A stretch of 64,000 bases of DNA from Myxococcaceae bacterium (GTDB taxonomy: Bacteria > Myxococcota > Myxococcia > Myxococcales > Myxococcaceae). The notes below the pieces were generated by a model that had not been told where the DNA came from, did not search any database, and was given only the letters and a program-made list of their open reading frames with translations. The stretch covers positions 1 to 64,000 of the forward strand of contig JADGHL010000011.1 of assembly GCA_019686135.1 (NCBI GenBank). Direction: 5' to 3'. Shown one piece after another: positions 10,746-19,412 of this stretch (position 1 is its first letter; the number at the start of each line of letters is the position of its first letter). A program made the translations under genes and the position numbers.

Positions 10746-11758
10746 GCACCGGCTCCGAAGTAGAGGCCCACCGCGAACAGCAGCCCGAACACGACGATCA
10801 CCCGCGCGGTTCCGCCGAGCGCCCGGTTGAGCACGGCGCCGGATTCTTTTGCCACCAGGCGCAACGGCCCCACCGCGAGAGGCGCGGCGAGTAGCGCGAT
10901 CAGCACCGGCCAGCGCACGAACCCCGTAGCGAGGAGCAGGACCGGCGTGGCGAAGGCGATCCCGTACATCACGAAGCACTCGGCGCGGCCGAACGCGGTC
11001 CCGAAGCGGACGACGAGCGTGCGCTTGTTCGCTTTCGCGTCGGTCACCGCGTCGCGCAGGTTGTTCACGGCCAGGAGCGCGGTGGCCAGCGCGCCCACCG
11101 GCACACCCGCCCAGATCGCCAGCGGCGTCACCGTCTGCGCCTGCACGAAGAAGGTGCCCGCCACCGCGACGAGGCCGAAGAAGACGATCACGAAGAGGTC
11201 GCCGAGGCCGTGGTACGCGAGCGGAAAGGGACCGCCGGTGTACGCGTACCCGGCGATGAGCGAGACGATGCCGACGACGAGGATCGGCCAGCCGCTCACG
11301 GCGACCAGATACATCCCGACCGCGAACGCGCACCCGAACGAGACGAGCGCGCCGGCGAGCACCGCGCGTGGCGGCAACAATCCGGCCTGCGCTGCGCGCA
11401 GCGGTCCCAACCGGTCCGCGGTGTCCGCGCCCTTCTTGAAGTCGTAGTAGTCGTTGGTGAGGTTGGTGCCGACCTGGATCAGCAACGCGCCGATCAGCGC
11501 GGCGATCGCGGGGCCCACGCGGCCCATCCCGCAGCCGAACGCCAGCGCCGTCCCCACCGCGACCGGGATCGCGCCCGCCGCGAGCGTCTTCGGACGAGTG
11601 GCCAGAAGCCACGCCCCGACGGAACGAGGGGCCACTCCGGCGCCTCCCGACCACCCCACCCCGGTAGGCGCGACCTGGGAGGACGCCGGAGCGGCTCGCC
11701 CTGCGGCCATGGAAACGCCGACCTCGGAAATTGATTCCCGGTGGGAGTTCGGATTCAT
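10742..11758 (-). CDS. menA: 1,4-Dihydroxy-2-naphthoate polyprenyltransferase (UbiA family)
   Basis: This 338-residue integral membrane enzyme attaches the prenyl tail to dihydroxynaphthoate. The two Asp-rich prenyl-diphosphate motifs are NDYYDFKKGAD and NNLRDAVTDAKANKRTL. Eight to nine hydrophobic helices follow a polar N-terminus of about 45 residues. The RPKTL segment before the first helix is typical. The ATG at 11758 overlaps the menH stop as ATGA. It lies directly between menH and menC and shares the operon with a prenyl synthase, its substrate supplier. Confidence 0.94.
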   Translation of the reverse strand: MNPNSHRESISEVGVSMAAGRAAPASSQVAPTGVGWSGGAGVAPRSVGAWLLATRPKTLAAGAIPVAVGTALAFGCGMGRVGPAIAALIGALLIQVGTNLTNDYYDFKKGADTADRLGPLRAAQAGLLPPRAVLAGALVSFGCAFAVGMYLVAVSGWPILVVGIVSLIAGYAYTGGPFPLAYHGLGDLFVIVFFGLVAVAGTFFVQAQTVTPLAIWAGVPVGALATALLAVNNLRDAVTDAKANKRTLVVRFGTAFGRAECFVMYGIAFATPVLLLATGFVRWPVLIALLAAPLAVGPLRLVAKESGAVLNRALGGTARVIVVFGLLFAVGLYFGAGA

Positions 11759-12579
11759 GCGTCGCTCCCGGGCTGTCCGCTCACAGCGGGAAACTCGAAC
11801 CAGGGCGTTTGCAGAAAGCCCGTCACCTCGGCCAGCCAGGCGCCCGGACACTCGAGGTGCGGCGCGTGTCCCACCCCGGCGAAGGCGTGGCCCCACACCG
11901 TCGGCAGCTCCGCGGCCATCCGGCGCGCCAGCTCGGTGAACTTCAGATCCAGCGCGCCGGTCAGAAGCAGCACCGGCCGGCGCAGGTTCCACAACCGCGG
12001 CCACAGATCCGGCTGTTCGCCGAGGCCGAGGGTGCGCAGCGCGCGCGCAAGCCCTTCGGCGGTGTGGGCGGTGCGGCGCGCGCGCAGAGCGGCCTGCTGT
12101 GCCGGCGGGAGCCGGCGGAGTCCCTCGAAGAGCGGGAGCTGCTCCCACTCCGTCACGAAGGCCTCCACGCCGTCGCGGAGGATGCGGTCCGCCAGCGCGT
12201 GATCGCTCGCCCGCCGCGCGAGCCGTTCGCGCCGATGCCGAAGGCCCGGCGTGCCGCTCTCGAGCACGAGCCGCCGCACCCGCGTTGGATGCTGCACCGC
12301 GAACGTCAGCGCCACGCGCGCGCCCTGCGAGTACCCGTAGACGTCCGCGTCCGGAACCCCGGCTTCATCCAGCACGCCGGCGAGCGCGTCCACCACCTCG
12401 AGGAAGGTCCCCGCCTCATCGGCGGAGGCGCCGTGCCCGGGGAGATCCACCCGGATGAGGGTGAACGCATCGACGAGCGCCGGCTCGAGGTGCACGAAGC
12501 TATCCCGGCTGCCGGTGAAGCCGTGCAGAAGCAGAAGCGGGTTGGGCCCACGGCCCTGGACGTCGAAGGCGAGCTTCAT
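11755..12579 (-). CDS. menH: Alpha/beta hydrolase, SHCHC synthase-like
   Basis: This 274-residue alpha/beta-fold protein has the oxyanion HGFTGS motif, the nucleophile elbow GYSQGAR, an acid in GALDLKF and the catalytic His in GVGHAPHLE. In menaquinone synthesis MenH removes pyruvate from SEPHCHC. The ATG at 12579 overlaps the menD stop (ATGA), exactly where menH sits in classical men operons. The assignment rests on this context plus the fold; other hydrolases of the fold look similar. Confidence 0.88.
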   Translation of the reverse strand: MKLAFDVQGRGPNPLLLLHGFTGSRDSFVHLEPALVDAFTLIRVDLPGHGASADEAGTFLEVVDALAGVLDEAGVPDADVYGYSQGARVALTFAVQHPTRVRRLVLESGTPGLRHRRERLARRASDHALADRILRDGVEAFVTEWEQLPLFEGLRRLPPAQQAALRARRTAHTAEGLARALRTLGLGEQPDLWPRLWNLRRPVLLLTGALDLKFTELARRMAAELPTVWGHAFAGVGHAPHLECPGAWLAEVTGFLQTPWFEFPAVSGQPGSDA

Positions 12580-14300
12580 GGCGTCCTCCGCCCTTCGCGC
12601 ACCTTTGCCGCCAACGCCCGATGCAGCGGCGGGTTCTCCTCGCGGCGCGTGCGCACTTCGATGAGGTGGAGCCCGCCTTCGACCGCCGCACCGACCGCGT
12701 CGCGCAGGTCGGCCGCGTTCTTCGGCAGGTGGTGACGGGCGCCGAACAGGGCGGCGGCGTGCGCCAGCTCCAGCCCGTGCGGGGTGCCGAAGAGCGCCTC
12801 GAAGTGCGGCGTGGTCCCGGCGATCGGCAGGAAGGAGAAGATGCCTCCGCCATCGTTGTTGACGACCACGACGGTCAGCGAAAGGCCTGCGCGTGCGGCG
12901 GTGAGGAGGCCGCCGAGATCGTGGAGGAAGGCGACATCGCCAATCAGCACGACGGTCGGGCGGTGGCTGGATGCGGCCGCGCCGAGCGCGGTGGAGACGA
13001 TCCCGTCGATCCCGTTCGCCCCGCGGTTGCAGAGCACGCGCAAGGGGCCACGCTCCGGCGACGCGTACGCGTCCAGCTCGCGGATTGGCATGCTGCTGGA
13101 GACGAAGAGCGTGGCCCCGTCCGGCAGATGCGCGGCGACCTCGCGCGCAAGCCGCGGTTCGCTCAAAGGGTGCGATCCGGACAGCTCCTTCCCGAGCACC
13201 GCGCGGGCGTGGCGCTCCGCCGCCTCCCACTGATGGCGGTAGTTCCCGTTCCCTTCGGCGACCGCGTCCGCCCAGGCCCGGCAGAGGTCCGGCGCATCGG
13301 CCGCGATCACCCGCTCACATCGGTGCGCGGGATCGATCGCCGCACCGTCGTCGTGGACGGCGACGATCCGTGCGCCGGAAGCGTCCAGCCACTGCTGCAG
13401 CCGCTTCGAGGTCAACCCGCCGCCGAACCGGATCACCGCCTCCGGGCGCATCGCCCCAGCGAACGCCGCGTCCTCGAGCAGCACATCCGCGTGCGCGACG
13501 ACGTCCGTGCCGAAGCCGAACCGCGCCTGTGACGCCGCCTCGGCGATCACCGGCCACTTCAGTCGACGCGCGAGCGCGTGCACGGCCTCGCCGAAGCCGT
13601 CGTCGTCCGATCTCGGGCCGCAGACCAGAAGCCCGCGTTGGATGCCATCGAAAGGGAATGCCTCCTGCGGTGCACCGGCCCCACGCCCGATCTCCACGAA
13701 GGGCCGCCCCGCCCGCCCGTCGAGCGCCAGCGGCGAGAGCGGCGCGTACGGCTGCGGCGTCGGCGCCAGCGGCTCGCGGAACGGGACGTTGAGATGCACC
13801 GGCCCGCGCGGCGCCTGACCGGAACGCTGGATGAGCCGCGACACCGCGGCGCGCAGGTGCAGAAAGCACGCATCCTCTGCCTCGGGGACGGGGAGCTCCT
13901 CCGTCGCCACCGCGAAACGGCCGAACAACGAAGCCTGCGGGATCGTCTGTGGGGCGCCGAAGCCCTGCAGCTCCCACGGACGATCCGCGGTGATCAGCAC
14001 CAGCGGCACGTGGCTCATCGCCGCTTCGATCGCCGCCGGGAGGAAGTGCGCGCCCGCGGTCCCCGAGGTCGCGACGACTGCTGCGGGGTGACCCGATTCG
14101 CGACCCACGCCGAGGGCGAAGAACGCGGCGCTCCGCTCGTCGATCACCGACCAGGTCGTGAGCCCCTCGGCCTCGGCCGCAGCCAGCGCGAGCGGCGAGG
14201 ACCGCGATCCGGGACAGACCACCACGTGGCGCACACCGGCACGCTGAAGCTCCTGGAAGATCGCCCGCGACCAGGCGTAGTTCAGGTTCGGCGCGCTCAC
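12576..14300 (-). CDS. menD: SEPHCHC synthase, ThDP-dependent
   Basis: This 574-residue enzyme joins 2-oxoglutarate to isochorismate. N-terminal motifs are VVVCPGSRSSPLALA, VIDERSAAFFALG and SGTAGAHFLPA. ADRPWELQGFGAPQTI is the diagnostic MenD segment. The C-terminal ThDP domain has NRGANGIDGIVSTALG, GDVAFLHDLGGL and VVVNNDGGGIFSFLP. The GTG start at 14300 overlaps the menF stop as GTGA. Its 2-oxoglutarate substrate comes from the reaction of the nearby icd product. Confidence 0.96.
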   Translation of the reverse strand: MSAPNLNYAWSRAIFQELQRAGVRHVVVCPGSRSSPLALAAAEAEGLTTWSVIDERSAAFFALGVGRESGHPAAVVATSGTAGAHFLPAAIEAAMSHVPLVLITADRPWELQGFGAPQTIPQASLFGRFAVATEELPVPEAEDACFLHLRAAVSRLIQRSGQAPRGPVHLNVPFREPLAPTPQPYAPLSPLALDGRAGRPFVEIGRGAGAPQEAFPFDGIQRGLLVCGPRSDDDGFGEAVHALARRLKWPVIAEAASQARFGFGTDVVAHADVLLEDAAFAGAMRPEAVIRFGGGLTSKRLQQWLDASGARIVAVHDDGAAIDPAHRCERVIAADAPDLCRAWADAVAEGNGNYRHQWEAAERHARAVLGKELSGSHPLSEPRLAREVAAHLPDGATLFVSSSMPIRELDAYASPERGPLRVLCNRGANGIDGIVSTALGAAASSHRPTVVLIGDVAFLHDLGGLLTAARAGLSLTVVVVNNDGGGIFSFLPIAGTTPHFEALFGTPHGLELAHAAALFGARHHLPKNAADLRDAVGAAVEGGLHLIEVRTRREENPPLHRALAAKVREGRRTP

Positions 14301-15550
14301 GGCCGGCCCCCCAGCGCGTCGAGCACCGCCGACGCCTTGCGCGTGGTCTCGTCCCACTCTCCCGCCGCGGTCGACCCGGGCACCAGCCCAGCGCCGACGA
14401 ACAACCGCGCGCGGCGGTCGTCAAAGAGCGCGGAGCGGAGCGCGACGCACAGGTGCGCGTCGCTCTCGTCGACCCAGCCGACCGCGCCCGCATACCACCC
14501 CCGATCGAAGCCCTCGTGCTCACGGATCCACGAACAGGCAGCGTCCCGGGGCGTCCCGCACACGGCCGGCGTGGGGTGAAGCGCGGCCACCAGCGCGTGC
14601 AGGCCCACCGTTGGATCCAGCCGCGCCCGCACCGGGGTGTGGAGGTGGACGAGGTTCCGCAGCGGAATCAGCGCGGGCTCCGGCGCCACTTCGAGGTGCT
14701 GCGTCAGCGGCCGGAGCGCGTCGACGATGGCGTCGACGACGAACCGGTGCTCGCGCAACTCCTTGTCGCCCGGCGAGGTACCCGGCGGCACGGTCCCGGC
14801 GAGCGCGTCGATCGCCACCTCGCCGCGTTCGATCCGCACCAGCGTCTCCGGCGTGGCTCCGGCGAAGAGCGCGTTGCCCACCGCCACCGCGAACGTGGAG
14901 CACCCGGCGTGCATCGCCGCGAGCGACTTCGTGAGCGCGATCGCCTCCACCTTCCCGTCGAGCGCGACGTCGATGGGCCGCGCCGCCACGACCTTGGACA
15001 ACCCGCCCGCCGCGAACGCCGCGTTGGCCTGGTCCACGAGCCCAGTCCACCGATCGCGCGACTCCTCCACTTCGCGCACCGTGGGCAGCGGGGAACCGGC
15101 CGGCGCCTCGGAACCGCTGCAGCGCTGGACCGCCACCTCGAGCCGCCGCAGAGGATCTTCGGGCGACGCTCCGGTGGCCAGAAGCCACCGCCGGTCCCTC
15201 TGCTCCACGAAGGAGAGCGCAGGAAGGATCCACCGCGCCGCGCCGAACGGGCGCCAGGCCGCATCGCGGGGCGCGGCCGCATCGAAGGCGAAGCCGCCCC
15301 ACCAGAGACCGGGAACGGCCGGACGCGGCGTCTGCCACTGCACCGCCGATGCGCCGACCTCGCACAGGCCCAGCGGGTCCCGGTGCGGATCGCCTTCCAC
15401 GATCGCGACCTCGCCGAAGGCGGTGACGTGGAGTCCTTCGTTGGGGCGGCGCCAGACGAACGCCGGCGGCCCGGGCGCGACGGGCACCTCCTCCGAAGAG
15501 AGCTCGCGCGCGGCGGCGAACCACCGGATTTGTCGTGCTGGGCCGGACAT
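14297..15550 (-). CDS. menF: Isochorismate synthase
   Basis: This 417-residue chorismate-using enzyme makes isochorismate for menaquinone. The C-terminal chorismate-binding domain shows [30 protein letters not shown], the [12 protein letters not shown] helix, [11 protein letters not shown], and WYAGAVGWV followed by [19 protein letters not shown]. The N-terminal half is variable, as usual. It is the first gene of the leftward men operon, facing the aro operon across 83 bases of control DNA, and it consumes the chorismate that the divergent operon produces. Confidence 0.94.
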   Translation of the reverse strand: MSGPARQIRWFAAARELSSEEVPVAPGPPAFVWRRPNEGLHVTAFGEVAIVEGDPHRDPLGLCEVGASAVQWQTPRPAVPGLWWGGFAFDAAAPRDAAWRPFGAARWILPALSFVEQRDRRWLLATGASPEDPLRRLEVAVQRCSGSEAPAGSPLPTVREVEESRDRWTGLVDQANAAFAAGGLSKVVAARPIDVALDGKVEAIALTKSLAAMHAGCSTFAVAVGNALFAGATPETLVRIERGEVAIDALAGTVPPGTSPGDKELREHRFVVDAIVDALRPLTQHLEVAPEPALIPLRNLVHLHTPVRARLDPTVGLHALVAALHPTPAVCGTPRDAACSWIREHEGFDRGWYAGAVGWVDESDAHLCVALRSALFDDRRARLFVGAGLVPGSTAAGEWDETTRKASAVLDALGGRP

Positions 15551-15555
15551 CCGCG

Positions 15556-15583
15556 TTGTCTTTTAAGGCATTCCGGCTATACA
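15556..15583 (+). promoter_or_regulatory. Promoter of the aro-menG operon
   Basis: TTGTCT (15556-15561) and TATACA (15578-15583) are 16 bases apart, placing the transcript start near 15590. The GTTCA palindrome begins a few bases after that point, where a bound protein would block initiation. A leftward promoter for menF should overlap the same 80 bases, but its boxes are less clear. Confidence 0.55.
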
Positions 15584-15594
15584 TGCATCAACGA

Positions 15595-15612
15595 GTTCAA
15601 AACCTCTTGAAC
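15595..15612. promoter_or_regulatory. GTTCA-N8-TGAAC operator between menF and the aro operon
   Basis: The 18-base element GTTCAAAACCTCTTGAAC has perfect 6-bp arms (GTTCAA/TTGAAC) with a 6-base spacer. It sits in the non-coding divergent region just downstream of the rightward promoter and upstream of menF. It closely matches the element at 8281-8298. The adjacent TTCGTGAAC adds a further half-site. I infer binding by the GbsR-type regulator of the same locus. Confidence 0.55.
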
Positions 15613-15633
15613 TTCGTGAACATGGAGACACCG

Positions 15634-16530
15634 ATGGGAGACTTCCCAGCGGGACCCCAACCGGAAGCGGATCCCCTCGTGGCGCGCAGGGCGCTCCGCT
15701 CGGCGGTTCCCGGCGGAACCCGGGTTCGGGTCGGCGGCGTGGAGATCGGCGGGTCCGGCTTCGTGGTGATGGCCGGCCCCTGCGCGGTGGAGGGCCAGGA
15801 GCAGACCGAGGCGATCGCCTCCGCGGTGGCCCAGGCCGGCGCGCACATGCTCCGCGGAGGCGTGTTCAAGCCGCGCACCAGTCCGTACGCGTTCCAGGGG
15901 ATGGGCGAACCGGGCGTGCACGTACTCGCCGAGGCAGGTCGCCGCCACCAGCTGCCGGTCGTCGCCGAGGTGATGGACGCCTCGCAGATCCCGCTGATGT
16001 CCGAGCACGTGGACATCCTGCAGGTCGGCGCACGGAACATGCAGAACTTCGCGCTGCTCCGCGCGCTGGGCCGCGTGCGCCGGCCGGTGCTCCTCAAGCG
16101 TGGGCTCAGCGGCACGGTGCAGGAGTGGCTGCTCGCCGCCGAGTACCTGCTCGACGGTGGCAACGAGGAGGTCATCCTCTGCGAGCGGGGGATCCGCACC
16201 TTCGAGACCGCCACGCGCAACACGCTCGACCTCGGGGCGGTGGCGCTGGTGAAGCAGCGGTCGCACCTGCCGGTGATCGTGGATCCGTCGCACGCCACGG
16301 GCGATCGGGATCTGGTGATCCCGATGGCCCTGGCCGCGGCGGCGGCGGGAGCGGACGGGCTCCTGGTCGAAGTGCACACCCGGCCCGAGGCGGCGCTGTG
16401 TGACGGCGCGCAGGCGCTCACGCCTGCGCAGTTCAACGACTTGATGACCCGGCTTCGCCCCGTGCTGCACGCGGTGGGACGGGATCTGTGGCGGCCCGCC
16501 CGGGTGGCGACGGCCGCGGGGGTTCCATGA
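15634..16530 (+). CDS. aroF: 3-Deoxy-7-phosphoheptulonate (DAHP) synthase, type I-beta
   Basis: This protein of about 298 residues condenses PEP and erythrose 4-phosphate, the first shikimate step. It has [28 protein letters not shown], the VGARNMQNF and LKRGLSGT segments, and VDPSHATG with the metal His. These place it with the KDO8P-synthase-like I-beta enzymes. The start at 15634 was chosen for its GGAG site 6 bases upstream; ATG 15622 is the alternative. Only about 40 residues precede the barrel, too few for the ferredoxin-like regulatory domain of feedback-controlled relatives. The stop overlaps menG as ATGA. Confidence 0.92.
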   Translation: MGDFPAGPQPEADPLVARRALRSAVPGGTRVRVGGVEIGGSGFVVMAGPCAVEGQEQTEAIASAVAQAGAHMLRGGVFKPRTSPYAFQGMGEPGVHVLAEAGRRHQLPVVAEVMDASQIPLMSEHVDILQVGARNMQNFALLRALGRVRRPVLLKRGLSGTVQEWLLAAEYLLDGGNEEVILCERGIRTFETATRNTLDLGAVALVKQRSHLPVIVDPSHATGDRDLVIPMALAAAAAGADGLLVEVHTRPEAALCDGAQALTPAQFNDLMTRLRPVLHAVGRDLWRPARVATAAGVP

Positions 16531-17216
16531 GCACCGAAGTCCGGCAGATGTTCTCGACGATCGCGCGGCGCTACGACGTCACCAACGAGGTGTTGTCGTT
16601 CGGCATCCACCGGCTGTGGCGCCAAAGCGCGGTGAAGCTCTCCGGCGCGATTCCGGGGATGACCGTCCTCGACTGCGCCACCGGGACCGGCGACCTCGCG
16701 CTCGCGTTCAAGCGGCGCGTGGGCGACACCGGGCGCGTGGTGGGCACCGACTTCTGCCCGGAGATGCTGGAGTCCGCGCCCGCGAAGGCGGCGAAGGCGG
16801 GCCTCAAGGTCGAGTTCGAAGTCGCAGATGCGATGGCCCTGCCCTACCGTTCGGACAGCTTCGACGTGGCCTCCATCTCCTTCGGCATCCGGAACGTGGA
16901 CGATCCGGTGAAGTGCCTGAAGGAGCTGGCGCGGGTGGTGAAGCCGGGCGGGCGCGTGGTGGTGCTCGAGTTTGGCCAGCCCAGGGGCATGTTCGGGGCG
17001 CTCTTCCGCTTCTACAGCCGGGTGGTGATGCCGAACATCGGCGCGCTGCTGACCGGCAACCGCGATGCGTACGAGTACCTGCCGCGCACCGCTGCCGCGT
17101 TCCCGGCCGGGGACCGCTTCCTGGAGCTGATGGACGCCTCGGGTGCCTACGTCCAGCGCACCGCCCACCCTCTCACCTTCGGGACCGCCTATGTCTACGT
17201 CGGCGTGGTTGGGTGA
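16527..17216 (+). CDS. menG: Demethylmenaquinone methyltransferase (UbiE/MenG)
   Basis: This 229-residue SAM-dependent enzyme makes the last methylation of menaquinone. The N-terminal [20 protein letters not shown] matches the UbiE/COQ5 signature. The SAM site is [12 protein letters not shown], followed by [14 protein letters not shown] and [11 protein letters not shown], and [15 protein letters not shown]. The ATG at 16527 overlaps the DAHP synthase stop (ATGA). Its place among shikimate genes, opposite the men operon, links chorismate supply to the final quinone step. Confidence 0.95.
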   Translation: MSTEVRQMFSTIARRYDVTNEVLSFGIHRLWRQSAVKLSGAIPGMTVLDCATGTGDLALAFKRRVGDTGRVVGTDFCPEMLESAPAKAAKAGLKVEFEVADAMALPYRSDSFDVASISFGIRNVDDPVKCLKELARVVKPGGRVVVLEFGQPRGMFGALFRFYSRVVMPNIGALLTGNRDAYEYLPRTAAAFPAGDRFLELMDASGAYVQRTAHPLTFGTAYVYVGVVG

Positions 17217-17817
17217 GCCCGAGGCGCGCGCGGCGCCGATGAGCGCGTCCGCGGCGCTGAACACGGTGCTGAAGGCGATCGACGAGCGCGCGCACGGGCG
17301 GGTGATCGCCGACTACGAGGCCGCGCCCCGGGGTGCGTCGCTGCCGCTGGATGGCGCGCGGCAGGTGGTGCTCGTGGGGCACCGCGCGGCGGGGAAGTCC
17401 CGCGTGCTGCCGATCCTCGCGGAGCTGATCGGCCGCGAGGCCATCGACCTCGATCGCGAGCTCGGGCGCATGCACCGGCGCGATCTGCGCGAGTGGGTCG
17501 CCTCCGATCCGGCGTCCTTCCGCGCGGCCGAGCGCGCCGCGTTCGCAGCGTTGCCGCCGGGACGGATCGTCGCGGTCGGTGGCGGGTTCTGGTTCCACAA
17601 CCCGGACGCCCTCGAGGGGCATGTCGTGGTGCAGGTCCCGGTGAGCTTCCGGACTTACCGCGAGCGGCTGCTCGCCGACACCTCGCGCCCGCGGCTCGTT
17701 TCGGACGTATCGCTCGAAGAGGAGATCCGCACCGTCTACCGGGCGCGGGAGATCGCGTACCGCACACTGCCGCACCGGACGCTGGGCGCGTTCGTCGCCG
17801 CGGTGGAGCGGCGCTGA
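17191..17817 (+). CDS. aroK: Shikimate kinase-like protein
   Basis: This protein of about 208 residues should phosphorylate shikimate. It has the P-loop VLVGHRAAGKSR, the AIDLDREL segment with the substrate Asp pair, VAVGGGFWFH equivalent to the kinase GGG loop, and SRPRLVSD in the lid. An N-terminal extension of about 55 residues precedes the P-loop, longer than in classical AroK. The ATG at 17191 overlaps menG by 26 bases and has a weak GGGA site; ATG 17239 is an alternative. It lies between menG and the aroDE fusion in an all-overlapping operon. Confidence 0.85.
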   Translation: MSTSAWLGEPEARAAPMSASAALNTVLKAIDERAHGRVIADYEAAPRGASLPLDGARQVVLVGHRAAGKSRVLPILAELIGREAIDLDRELGRMHRRDLREWVASDPASFRAAERAAFAALPPGRIVAVGGGFWFHNPDALEGHVVVQVPVSFRTYRERLLADTSRPRLVSDVSLEEEIRTVYRAREIAYRTLPHRTLGAFVAAVERR

Positions 17818-19412
17818 TGCCACGCCGGGTCGTCACCCTGCCGCCGGCGCAGACAGGTGCGGCGGCCCTCGCCTTTGCGGAGCGGGCGCGCCGCGTGGGC
17901 GCGGACCTTCTGGAGGTGCGAACCGACCTGCACGACCCGGCGACGCTGTCGATCGACGACCTCGCGCAACAAATTCCACTCCTCGTCGCCGAGCGCGGCC
18001 GCCCGGCACCCGCATCCTGGCGCGCGGTCGCAGCGCTCCTGGATGGGCCGGATGGGACGATCGTCTCCGAACACTTCCTCGCTCCACTCCGGCCAGCGGA
18101 GGCGCTGACCGCGTGGCTCGCGCGTGCGGCTCCAGCGGGCGCGCAGATCAAGCACGTCGAACCGCTGGGTGCCCTGTCCGAAGCGGGGCGGCTGTTCGAG
18201 ACGCAGCGCTTTCTGGTTGAGCGCTTCGGGTTCGACCGGGTGACCGTGCTCGCCACCGGGCCGCTGGCACTCCCCTTCCGCGCAGTGCTCGCCGAACGCA
18301 ACGCGCTGGACTACTGCGCGCTCGATGCAGACTGGACCGCCGCCGAAGGGCAACGCCTGCTCGCGGACGCGGTGCGCTCGGCCGACGGCCGCGCGCGCGC
18401 AGCAAGAACGGGGGCGCGTGCCGGCACCCGTGGACCTCACGTGGTGCTTGAGCGCGCCCTCGCGACAGACGGCGACGCCCGTGTCGCCGGCACCCGATCG
18501 GGCGCTTTGACCCACCTGGCGCGCGCCGCTGACGCTGGATCGACCCTGACGGCGGACGAGCCGGGCCCGAGTGACGGCGACACGCGGACCATCGCCGGTG
18601 GCGCCTCAGAGGCTCCGACCGCCGCAGCGAACGCAGCTCACGCTTTACGGAATGAAGGTGGGGCGAGCTCCGCCGTGCTCGCCCAATCAGACTCGGACGC
18701 CACGTCGGACGATGGCGCCGACCGCCTGCGCCACCGGGCGAACGCGGGCGCGGCTGTCGTCGCTTCCGGTTCAGACGGTGCGATCGCTCGCGCGCGCGGC
18801 CGGCTCGGCATCCTCGGCAGCGGGATCGCCGGATCGCGTTCGCCCCGGATTCACGATCAGCCGTTCGATCGGATCGATCTGCCGGCGGACACGGACATCG
18901 GCGCGCTGCTGGACGCGCTTTTGCCGTACTACCGCGGGCTCGCGATTACCGCGCCGTTCAAGCGCGCGGCCGCTCGCCACGTTCGCGCCGACACGGAGGC
19001 CGTGAACACGCTGATCCGTCGTGACGGGCGGTGGACCGCTGCGAACACGGACGTGGAGGGTGCGCGCGCCGTGCTCGAGGCGCTTCCCCGCGGTGAAGTG
19101 ATCGCGCTCGGCGATGGCGGCGCCACGGTGGCGCTCCGGGCGGTGTGTCCCGAACTTCGCGTCGTCACGCGCGCGCAGGTTCCGGAGACGATCCGCGGAC
19201 CAGCGGTATGGACCTGGCCGGCGCACGTCGGACCGCCTCCCGGGCTCCGCTTCCACCGGGACAGCGAGGTAGCCGTGATCGCCTACGGTGCGCCCGCCCG
19301 GCGGATCGCAGCCGAGATCCGCGCGCGGGGCGGCAGGCCGCGGATGCTCGGGCCGAAGTGGTTCATCGCGCAGGCCCGCGCCCAACGGGCCCTGTGGAGG
19401 TCGGCATCATGA
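17817..19412 (+). CDS. aroDE: Fused 3-dehydroquinate dehydratase-like / shikimate dehydrogenase
   Basis: This 531-residue protein appears bifunctional. Residues 1-185 resemble a divergent type I dehydroquinate dehydratase: LLEVRTD (E33, R35), IVSEHFLAPLRPAEAL (H86 in the SxH..TP position), IKHVEPL with K112 as the candidate Schiff-base lysine, and an AAEGQ ending. Residues 190-325 are Ala/Arg/Asp/Gly-rich low-complexity linker. Residues 328-531 are an AroE domain: SGIAGSRSPRIHD (substrate serines), ITAPFKRAA (K382), EAVNTL and NTDVEG (D412), then ALGDGGAT of the nucleotide fold. The ATG at 17817 overlaps the kinase stop by one base. Activity of the first domain is inferred. Confidence 0.8.
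   Translation: MPRRVVTLPPAQTGAAALAFAERARRVGADLLEVRTDLHDPATLSIDDLAQQIPLLVAERGRPAPASWRAVAALLDGPDGTIVSEHFLAPLRPAEALTAWLARAAPAGAQIKHVEPLGALSEAGRLFETQRFLVERFGFDRVTVLATGPLALPFRAVLAERNALDYCALDADWTAAEGQRLLADAVRSADGRARAARTGARAGTRGPHVVLERALATDGDARVAGTRSGALTHLARAADAGSTLTADEPGPSDGDTRTIAGGASEAPTAAANAAHALRNEGGASSAVLAQSDSDATSDDGADRLRHRANAGAAVVASGSDGAIARARGRLGILGSGIAGSRSPRIHDQPFDRIDLPADTDIGALLDALLPYYRGLAITAPFKRAAARHVRADTEAVNTLIRRDGRWTAANTDVEGARAVLEALPRGEVIALGDGGATVALRAVCPELRVVTRAQVPETIRGPAVWTWPAHVGPPPGLRFHRDSEVAVIAYGAPARRIAAEIRARGGRPRMLGPKWFIAQARAQRALWRSAS

Noticed and set aside
11755-13230. Single 491-codon protein covering menH and upstream sequence
   Set aside because: The upstream part is a shadow of menD. 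The menH start at 12579 with an ATGA overlap fits the hydrolase domain and the rest of the operon.
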